51,861 nucleotides of DNA from Gymnopilus junonius (lineage: Eukaryota; Basidiomycota; Agaricomycetes; Agaricales; Galerinaceae): NCBI GenBank assembly GCA_015501075.1, contig JADNYJ010000245.1, positions 1-51,861 of the forward strand. Direction: 5' to 3'. Under the pieces are notes generated by a model that was not told the origin of the DNA, did no database searches, and was given only the letters and a program-made list of their open reading frames with translations. Shown in pieces: positions 44,740 through 51,861 of this stretch. How positions within the stretch are numbered: the stretch's first letter is position 1; the number at the start of each line of letters is the position of its first letter. The position numbers and the translations under genes are program-made.

Positions 44740-45053
44740 TTATGGACGCGTACCTGATTAGGATAGCGCACACGACCTCGTGCTTGACGCCACATTCAAA
44801 GGTCACCGAGAACATATGGTCTGGAAATGTTCTCGAAGTGAGCACTTTCGGGCGATCGTCGTTGAGGTCTAAGGGCTTGGAATTCGTACCCCAATATTCA
44901 AGTTATACCCTGCGCCCGGTCGTCAATTAGGTTTGTCACTCAAAGGACAGGTGTAATTCTCACCTGGTCCGTGTCGGCATGAATCGGCGGCTCGGGGAGG
45001 TTCTCATCGACGTGGGAGGACGAAACTGGGTTGTACAAAATTCTTTCACTCAT
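44740..45053 (-). other. Coding-like minus-strand segments, unassigned
   Basis: An ATG at about 45053 opens MSERILYNPVSSSHVDENLP followed by EPPIHADTDQ and a GTGAGA donor. Further on, 44912-44745 is open and protein-like: LEYWGTNSKPLDLNDDRPKV, then LTSRTFPDHMFSVTFECGVK and HEVVCAILIR, ending at a GTACGC donor. A TAA just before the second segment and the phases do not allow a simple join, so this may be two exons with an unseen link, the C-terminus of one gene plus a fragment of another, or a decayed gene. The family is not recognised. Confidence 0.35.
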
Positions 45054-45379
45054 TGCTCAAAAGATCTAGGGGAGGAGAAGGGATGAATACACAACGAGAA
45101 ACCCGACTGAACTCATTAATTAAACAGAGAAGAAGGATGGATAAAGCCGCATCACTTTCTTTCCAGGTGGCCGAATGAATAAATACTTTAGGGAAAGCGT
45201 ATCCCGCTTGCTAAAAACAGAAAGTGGTGGTCAGCTCAATGACTTCGGTGATATAGAAAGGGTTTCCGGAACCGAGCTTCGTTTGCTTGAAAGCTGACGG
45301 GTACTTGAACCTGCCTGACGTATCGGCGTACCTGACAGTGACGCAGGCCAGGGCGCAGAGGGCAGGAACGTTTAAGGTT

Positions 45380-45700
45380 CTATTGACAACCTAAGGAAAC
45401 GCGATGGCAGATCGCACGAAAAAGACATCTATAGCTTTGACCTGCATTGATATCAACGGAGATGGCCACCTTCATCACCATCATCCCAAGCATCAGAAAA
45501 GCAGGAATACACTTCGCCGCGGTCCATCTATTGAAATATGATCAGTATATAGTGGCATAAATAAAAAAGAAAGTAAACCATAAACGCAACCTCACCTCGC
45601 TGGTAAACAAGGAACTGTCCGAAATTCTGCTTGATATGATATGCGACGCAAGACAAGCAGTCCGAACTTTCATACGACAAGACCTTGAATCTACTTTAGA
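45380..45700 (-). other. Possible exons of a multi-exon membrane protein
   Basis: On the minus strand, 45537-45450 reads WTAAKCIPAFLMLGMMVMKV and AISVDIN. After an intron with a CCTTAG acceptor comes VVNRTLNVPALCALACVTVR. An upstream segment near 45690-45600 reads KVLSYESSDCLSCVAYHIKQ. The hydrophobic stretch suggests a membrane protein, but the junction between these pieces is not in phase by canonical sites. It may be a decayed gene. No start is identified. Confidence 0.3.
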
Positions 45701-47106
45701 ATGCAGCAGATTAGAAATGAAGAAAACAAACTGAGGAATGAAAAAATGCTCACTATAATCGTCTCGGCTATTATTCGCAAACAGAACCTGATGCTGTAAA
45801 TGAACTGTCATACTCGTCTCTTTTGGATGGTATCAAAGATCACAAATGCCAAAGGAACCAGCGGCGGCCTCCCATTGGCTAAAAGAAGAACAAAAACATT
45901 CAGAAGAAGCATACGTTGTATTCCCACCTAAGAACAGATACATATGAGAAGAAAGCTTAAATGGAAAATAGAAAGCAAAGAAAGAAACCCACTCAAGTTG
46001 CTTAGTGTTTCCCTTCAAAAGAGGATGCTTTCGTAAGAGAATATCCATCAGAAGACAAGTAGCACACCAGCGCGCAAGAAGAAAGAGGGTTCTGCGCCCA
46101 AATATGCCATATTTTTAGATGCTACTTGGGCGCTGGAATCCAAAGAGTAGCTCGCGGGTGTATTGTAAATCCGCGACACCAAGGCATGTGGTGCACAAGC
46201 TTAGTGACAGAAGAGAGGACACGGAGCACAGTTTGGTATAAGTTGAATGGGGTGCGTACTTGATTCCTGTACGTTTGGCCCAATAAACATTCCATCGTCG
46301 ACGGTCCCCACTACCACAGTGGCACACACTGCGCACAGCCAAACCATGTCAGAATAGACGCCATAGAAAGGACATTAAATGACATCGATAACGTTGAAAT
46401 TTTGAAAGCTGAAGCTCGAAAGCAGTAAATTCCAGGAGACGGTCGTGCAGCTGACAGATAAGAAGGAAAAATTGGACGCGTTCGAGTCGGATCGAGCCCT
46501 TGTCGGTGAGTTACATAATATGAACGCTGACCAAGACCATTTCTACGCGTGGTCAGGCATTGGCATAGCACTGCCACAGAACTTCTTTTCCCCTTCCGAT
46601 GACACAAATGACAAGGAGTCAAGGACTATATTTGTTAACAGCACAAATAGACCGAAAGTCGGTCTGTCTATGAAGGACAGCAAGCTGTGATGTGTCGACA
46701 AGTTCATCTTCATAGACAGGTCGGTCACCGGCCTACAGCACAAACACCAAAAAGCTCAAGCTACTCGAATCCTCGAATATTATTTACCCCCCGCTCGCTG
46801 ATACCATGACGTAGGTGGGCTGCCAGGGACCTGCTTCAAAGTTCGAAAACACCGAAGAATTCTTTTAGCATACGTTAGCACGGTACACACCCGACACCTA
46901 TGATAAGCACTATTATTGATCGTGATTCAGTACATACGGCCGGGTTCATGAATCTTGCTTGCGATCAGGGTTCCTTGCGGAAAGGATATCCTATCTATCG
47001 GTATGTAGAGTATACTGCGTATCCACCACTTCGATCAAAGTTTCGCAAATTTATCTAGGCCGTCTCGTTGAATTGACATCCTTGACTTGAATATCTACTG
47101 TACTAA
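45701..47106. other. Intergenic or decayed DNA
   Basis: No intact gene. Minus-strand frames at 45833-46048 and 46115-46622 read like partial exons but cannot be assembled. Confidence 0.3.
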
Positions 47107-47319
47107 TTCATTCAATTCGGCAGGCTGTGTGACCTGTGACCCACCTGACGAAATTTTGATTTCGGCAAATTAACCATATTTGGTGCGATTTTGATGGATT
47201 TGTAAGCTTTTTTGGCCTTCTGAATGTGTTTTTGGGGCATTTTGACCGATTTTGCGTGACCTCTGTGACTTTTCGTCAATTTGGAGGGCCTGTGACCCGT
47301 GACCGCCGAATTGAATGAA
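47107..47319. mobile_element. Small MITE-like element with 15-bp TIRs
   Basis: TTCATTCAATTCGGC at 47107-47121 is perfectly inverted at 47305-47319. Inside are several copies of the word TGTGACC/GTGACC near both ends, so the inverted similarity extends imperfectly beyond 15 bases. Length about 213 bp, no coding capacity. No clear target-site duplication. Confidence 0.55.
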
Positions 47320-47639
47320 CTTGATATTATCTCACCACCTCACGACAGCGTGATTTGAAGGACGGTCGGTGTTTAGAATTACATAAGCGAGACGCGTGCG
47401 AGGATGGACGCGTTGTGGCACAGCTGCTGAATAACGCAACCACACACTCCTCTCTTTGTCTTCCACCTATTCTCATCTACCACCTCTATGGGAATTCATA
47501 TATACATAGTTGGAAGAAACTAGGACACGGAAATTTACGGTAACGCTCATCTCTCAGCTTATTTTCTTATCGTTATTTCTCACTATAAATTTTACGCGTC
47601 ATACATAAGACTTTTTTATTATTTCTTTTAGTGTATCAC
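47320..47639. other. Intergenic, 5' flank of the RTT106-like gene
   Basis: AT-rich with T-runs at 47540-47640. An upstream exon could be hidden here because the chaperone gene lacks an in-frame ATG. Confidence 0.35.
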
Positions 47640-49823
47640 CCGGAAATTTCAATGGCTTCGGAATCCCAGTTCCTGAGGGCAGTTATGCCCGCCTGCCTAC
47701 CGAGATTTCAACCAAACTGCGCTCGCTGTGCGCTGCCTCGCCGGCAAATGAGTCTGCCCTGGAGAACTTGATCAGGCTCCTAGTTGGAGGCACTGCAGCT
47801 CCCGATGCGTCGAATAAGGTGCAGAACAATGGGCGGAGAAGCAGGCCGCTACCAAGGCCATCGTAGCCACTCTCCTCCCTCTCCCCACTCCCTCTGGCTC
47901 TGGCTCTGACAGTAAAAAGCGGAGCAGAGAAGACTCGGCAGCCGCAGACGCCGACGAACACGACTCGCAGCAGTCAAGAAACCCCGTCTCGCTCCTTCCC
48001 AGCATCACCACCCGCCTTCGACCCCGGCGCACCCCTCTTCACCCTGCACTCCATCTCCACCACCTCCCCGTCCGTAAAAAGGTCGACATCACGATCCACG
48101 CGCCGCCGTGGTAATGACCCACCCCACCTCCAAAACCATCGAAGCGGTCGTCCCCACTACCTTCCTCCGCCGTGTGTTCATCGTGCCGACGAGGGGCAAG
48201 ACGAAGCCGCATTGGACCGTGGTGCTTCTCTCGGGTGATGTTCCGAATGCGAAAGGCAAATCCTCCTCTTCCTCTTCCTCCTCCTCCGGTGGTGGTGGTG
48301 GTGGTACTTCAAGTGGTGCTAACGGTGCTTCGACTTCCAATTCTGAAAACCAACAAATCATATTCGGCATAGACGCTACCACCGCCTCTAATTCCTCTTT
48401 CAGCACCACCACCTACCCCTCTTCCTCCTCTTCCTCCTCCTCTCACCCCACTCAACCCACACACCAAGCCCTTACCAAATCAACCCCCACCCTCCCCTCC
48501 ATCCACATCTTCCTCTCCCACCTCCCCCCAACCTCCTGACACCCCCCATCGAACCCTCCTCCCAAGGGGTATTCAAGAGCGCATGTCCAGGCATCTTGGG
48601 TACCTCTGCCTCTGCCTCTGCCTCTGCCACTTTATCCACGACTTCGACTACTCCCCAGGGCATCCCAGGCGTCGAAGCCTACCGCGGCGCCAAACCTGGC
48701 AACTTGTGGTTCGCCAAAGAAGGCGTGTTATGGGGCGAGAGCAAGCCGTGCGAGTTTTGGGCTGTGGGGGATTTATGGGGTGGTGGGGAAGGGGGTGTGA
48801 GGGTTGTGGGTGCCGGACGGACGTGCAGTGTTATTCTGACGAGGAGGGTTAAAGTCGAAGTTCAGGTTAGAGAGGGTAAAGAAAGCGGGGAAGATGAACA
48901 AGTAGAAGAAGCGAAAGAGGAAGAGGTGGAAGAAGAGGAAGAGGAAGAAGAGATGGGCGAAGAGACCGAATTCGGGATGATTGATTCTAAAGAACGTGAA
49001 GGGATCTACGAGTGGGTGAGGAAACATCGGCATTTATTCTTCTTTCCACCCCTCTTCTTCCTCCTCTTCCTTGTCAGGGCAAAAGCCCAACGGCACCGCA
49101 GCATTAACGGCAAGGGAAACGGCAAAGATAAACAAAACGTCGACCTCCACCTCTACCTCCAAATCCACCTCCAAGTCCACCTCAAACCAAACCCAAAACC
49201 TCAACCCGCCCCTTCCAAATCCACCCACCCAACCCACCCACCCTACACAGGCCCTCAAACCATCCGCACCATCCACACCCTCTCGGAGGACGACGACGAG
49301 GACGACGAGGACGATGAAGATTTCGGAGCGGATGTGGATGTAGATGATCTAGATGGGTCTGAGCGGTCTTCTGAGGAGGATGGAGGAGGAGGAGGAGAGC
49401 TCTTCTTCCGATGAGGGGGATGACAGTTACGATGACGATGACGACGAGGGTGCTGGTACTGGTAGAGGCACCGGTGGAGAAGCTGACGCAGACGTCGACC
49501 CCAACGCTGACCAAGACCAAGACCAAGACGAGCTAGACGAGCTAGACGAGCTAGACGAGCTGGACCAACTCGGCCTATCACAACCCCACCCCCTCAACCC
49601 AGCCCACCACCCCCTCCTCCGCCCCGGCGCGATGCCCAAACGGATGTCCAAAGCGGCGGTGCAGATGGTGGTTGGGATTGTTGAGGGGGCGTTTTTAGGG
49701 GGTTCGGATGCGGGTTCGGGTGGGGGTGTTAATGCTCCTGTTGCTGATGGAGAAGATGAAGAGGAGGAAGAGCAAGATGAGTTGGAAGATGAGCTAGAGC
49801 TGGAAGACGAGCTGGACGAATGA
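47640..49823 (+). pseudogene. RTT106/FACT-type histone-chaperone-domain gene with many frameshifts
   Basis: The segments follow the usual order of the agaricomycete proteins with an Rttp106-like pleckstrin-fold domain (PF08512), which bind histones or nucleosomes in the nucleus. The order is: ARLPTEISTKLRSLCAASPA; EKQAATKAIVATLLPLPTP plus KKRSRED; FDPGAPLFTLHSIS; VRKKVDITIHA; THPTSKTIEAVVPTTFLRRV plus FIVPTRGKTKPHWTVVLLSG; VEAYRGAKPGNLWFAKEGVL plus WGESKPCEFWAVGDL; GEETEFGMIDSKEREGIYEW; an acidic Asp/Glu tail; and HHPLLRPGAMPKRMSKAAVQ plus MVVGIVEG. Consecutive segments lie in different frames: shifts are needed near 47815, 48005, 48065, 48110, 48535 and 49390, with stops between. No in-frame ATG begins the first segment. 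It is either a pseudogene or a real gene with many consensus errors in a repeat-rich, GC-rich stretch. Confidence 0.75.
49263..49562 (+). repeat. Acidic-tail microsatellites
   Basis: GAC/GAG triplet runs at about 49288-49320, then GACCAA hexamers at about 49510-49530 and GAGCTAGAC nonamers at about 49530-49560. They encode Asp/Glu-rich repeats such as DQDQDQ and ELDELDELDE. A GCCTCT hexamer run also lies at 48605-48630. Confidence 0.7.
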
Positions 49824-50637
49824 ATGAATCGGGCTTTTTATGCGTTGTAATATTTACTGGATACAAAAACGAACATCATCCATTTGATTGAGAAATATAT
49901 TTATTCTCCAGTGTCCTATAGGTTACGTTATAACGAAAAGAGCGTGTGGGGGGGGTACTCCCGTAACTATCTAAAGCTTGATGAAAAGAACAATCTAACG
50001 ACTAACGAGTTGGATAGATTGAATGCATGTATGCGTGTACGTACGTAAGTAGAGTGTATACTATATACACAAATTATCCGACGTAAAATGAAGATGTAGA
50101 AAGTGCACCGGTGAGTACATTAATAGTAATAGATGAATAGATGAATGAAAAAGGTGTGTACAGTATGTAGTAAATAACCCAATATAAAAAAAAGGTCCGT
50201 CTCGGTGAAGAAACTATCTACATCAAAAAAGAAAACAACGACAACAATAGGAGGACGCGGAGGACGCGGGGGGGGAGGGTGGAGGACGGAGGAGGCGTAT
50301 AGAGTGATAATCATGGACATGAACTTGGATTGGAGGGGTAGTGGTGGTGGGTGTAGTCGAGTTAGATGATGATCCGAATACAATAGTGATAAGTGAATAG
50401 CAGTAGTGAATGGGATATGTGCTCCAACCAAAATAAGAAGAAAAGAGAGGAAGAGAAAAAAGAGTCCTTGAGAAAGAGTAAGCATATACCCGGGAATAAA
50501 GAATCAAAGTTCAAGTTCGACACGTTCATGGGGCAGGTTTGAAGTCAAAAGCAGGGAGGTATGCGGGTGAAGGTGAGGGTGAGGGTGAAGGCGGATGAGG
50601 ATGAGGATGAGGATGAAGGCGAAAATTAAGCCCAGGG
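49824..50637. other. Convergent 3' flanks, repeat-rich
   Basis: Lies between the chaperone gene (+) and the chitin deacetylase (-). It contains GGTGAGG/GATGAG-type runs at 50565-50625 and GGACGCGGAGG repeats near 50250. Frames here are low-complexity and not supported. Confidence 0.45.
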
Positions 50638-51861
50638 TCATGAAGACAGCGATACAGCGAGCGTGATGAAGAAGATGCCGATGCTCAAAGACTGCGCGCC
50701 GAATATGCGTTGGTTTTGAACGGACAAGGACTGTGCGCCGCTCGTCTGCGTGGTAGGAGTAGTCGACGGGCTGGTAGATGTCGTCGTGGCGGACGCTGAC
50801 GTCGACGAGCCTGAAGGAGATGAGCTCGTAGAGGAGGATGAAGAAGTCGAGGAGGACGAACTGGTACTCGTACTGCCGCTCATGCTCGTGCTCGAACTTG
50901 AACTGGTGGAACTCGAACCCGAACTTGAACTTGAACTCGTCGTGCTGGACACCGGCACGAAGTTCCCCGAAGCCAAAATGCTCATGGGCGTCACCGCGCC
51001 CGTATCGCTCTGGGCATTCTGATACGTCGCTCCATTGCCTGACGCCTTGATGAGAGACTGGAAGTTCCAGCCGTTCTGCTGGATGAGGGGGTACGCTTCG
51101 ATGAACCCGCTGACGGTGATGTTGGTCAGTTCGTGTTCGAGGATGATGAGGCCGGGGTGTTTAGGGCCTGGGGAGGGGATGGGATGGGATGGGATGGGAG
51201 AATTAGCATCGAAGAAAGAATTGAAAATTAAAAGAAATTAAAATTATTATAAAATAAATGAAAATAAACTCACTGGCTAAGAATCCAGTCAGGGCGGTTT
51301 CGATGGGCGGCGTGGCTGTTTGAGCCCAATCTGCCGAGCTGAGAAAAAAGTTGGGTAAAGATCAAGTAAGTAAGCGTGGCCGAAGACGACGTGATGATGA
51401 TGCGACTGGAGAGAGACTCACTCATGGTTCCACACCACGGTCGTCAGCCCAAAGATCTCCTTCGCGATAGCCCTAACGCGCATATCGGTATCGCCATAGG
51501 GCGGGCGCCAGTACTTGGGGACGCGACCGCCTGTTGAGTCGTAGATGATTTGCATCGTCCAGCCAAACTAAAATGGAAAAGATGGTAAAATATATGTAAT
51601 CAGTGCCAAGAAGAAGAAAAAAGACAGAGATTCTAATATAAACGCACCTGAGCTACCAAATCCAGATTACTGAGCGTGGTCATGTAAGGATGGGTGTAGG
51701 TGTACGGCAATATCGTGTCCGGCGTTGAAGATGGACTCGAACTGGGTGGGATTTTGGAGGATGTTGACGCCGATCATGAAGTGTGTGTCGTTTTGCCTTG
51801 CGATTCCAAAAACTCGAGAAGAGTAGGGGAGAACTAGAATAAAAGCAGAAGAAAGAAGAAA
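50638..51861 (-). CDS. Chitin deacetylase (CE4 polysaccharide deacetylase), GPI-type, 5' end outside window
   Basis: Removes N-acetyl groups from cell-wall chitin to make chitosan. Minus-strand exons: beyond 51861 to 51648, then 51567-51422, 51338-51274 and 51167-50638. Seen: [20 protein letters not shown] and GHDIAVH...[11 protein letters not shown], the CE4 motif 2 with metal-binding His-x-x-x-His; [20 protein letters not shown] (motif 3); TTVVWNHD (motif 4 region); and [10 protein letters not shown], containing the motif 5 His. The TFDD motif 1 should lie upstream. A long Ser/Thr-rich linker and the hydrophobic tail [12 protein letters not shown] suggest a GPI anchor on the plasma membrane or wall. 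In the first exon an extra AC near 51786 and a missing AC near 51702 shift the frame out and back, so either two compensating indels exist or the consensus is wrong there. Downstream exons are clean and in phase. Confidence 0.85.
51171..51200. repeat. GGGAT pentanucleotide repeat
   Basis: About five tandem GGGAT units just upstream of the last acceptor of the chitin deacetylase, inside the intron (plus-strand reading). Confidence 0.7.

Noticed and set aside
49427..49651. Ser-rich minus-strand frames over the acidic tail
   Set aside because: Complement of GAC/GAG repeats automatically gives Ser-rich frames; no independent support.
50120..50507. Minus-strand frames rich in Pro, Ser and Phe
   Set aside because: Low-complexity DNA between convergent genes; no splice signals or family resemblance.
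1..51861. tRNA or rRNA genes
   Set aside because: No cloverleaf with A/B boxes or rRNA core sequence was recognised by eye; a covariance-model search was not possible.

Overview
The window looks like nuclear DNA of a basidiomycete, most likely a wood- or litter-decay agaricomycete. Coding regions are cut by introns of about 45-75 bp with ordinary GT-AG ends and TAG/CAG acceptors. The families present are those expanded in Agaricomycetes: F-box proteins, DUF6534-type membrane proteins, FuA/Ure2p-like glutathione transferases, TPR-CHAT proteins, a Kre9/Knh1-like surface protein and a chitin deacetylase. Nothing suggests a bacterium, plasmid or virus. Exon joins below come from splice motifs, reading phase and family resemblance; no database or transcript was consulted.

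Layout. 1-5.3 kb: a decayed GST (-), a six-exon RluA-type pseudouridine synthase (-), an HMG-box regulator (-) and a second GST with two frameshifts (+). 5.4-10 kb: two tandem secreted DUF5648 proteins (-), one without its ATG, a small Cys-motif protein (-) and a Kre9/Knh1-like protein (+). 10-15 kb: gene-poor DNA with a 1.4 kb head-to-head pair of terminal-inverted-repeat elements. 15-20.5 kb: a decayed F-box gene, its intact paralogue, and a low-complexity gene split by a 640 bp Tc1/mariner-like MITE. 21-26 kb: a transaldolase-like enzyme and a TPR/F-box/leucine-rich protein (+). 26.4-31 kb: a DUF6534 membrane protein (-) and the respiratory subunit QCR6 (-). 32-38.6 kb: a small orphan gene, a C2-like/TPR/CHAT protease-like gene and the best-preserved GST (+). 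38.7-45 kb: an F-box protein (-), an orphan ORF (+) and a second DUF6534 protein (-). 47-51.9 kb: a small MITE, a heavily frameshifted RTT106/FACT-like histone-chaperone gene (+) and the 3' part of a GPI-type chitin deacetylase (-).

The genes do not form one pathway. QCR6 (complex III), the transaldolase (pentose phosphate) and the pseudouridine synthase (RNA modification) are housekeeping. The rest is a fast-evolving set: surface and secreted proteins, detoxification, F-box adaptors and a caspase-like CHAT protein. The strongest themes are duplication followed by decay (three GSTs, two DUF5648, two F-box genes), TIR-element insertions including one whose ends could serve as splice sites, and very small exons (10 nt in the F-box pair, a predicted 4 nt exon in QCR6). 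Several genes carry 1-2 base indels while neighbours with hundreds of codons are clean; whether these are real mutations or consensus errors cannot be settled from the sequence alone.
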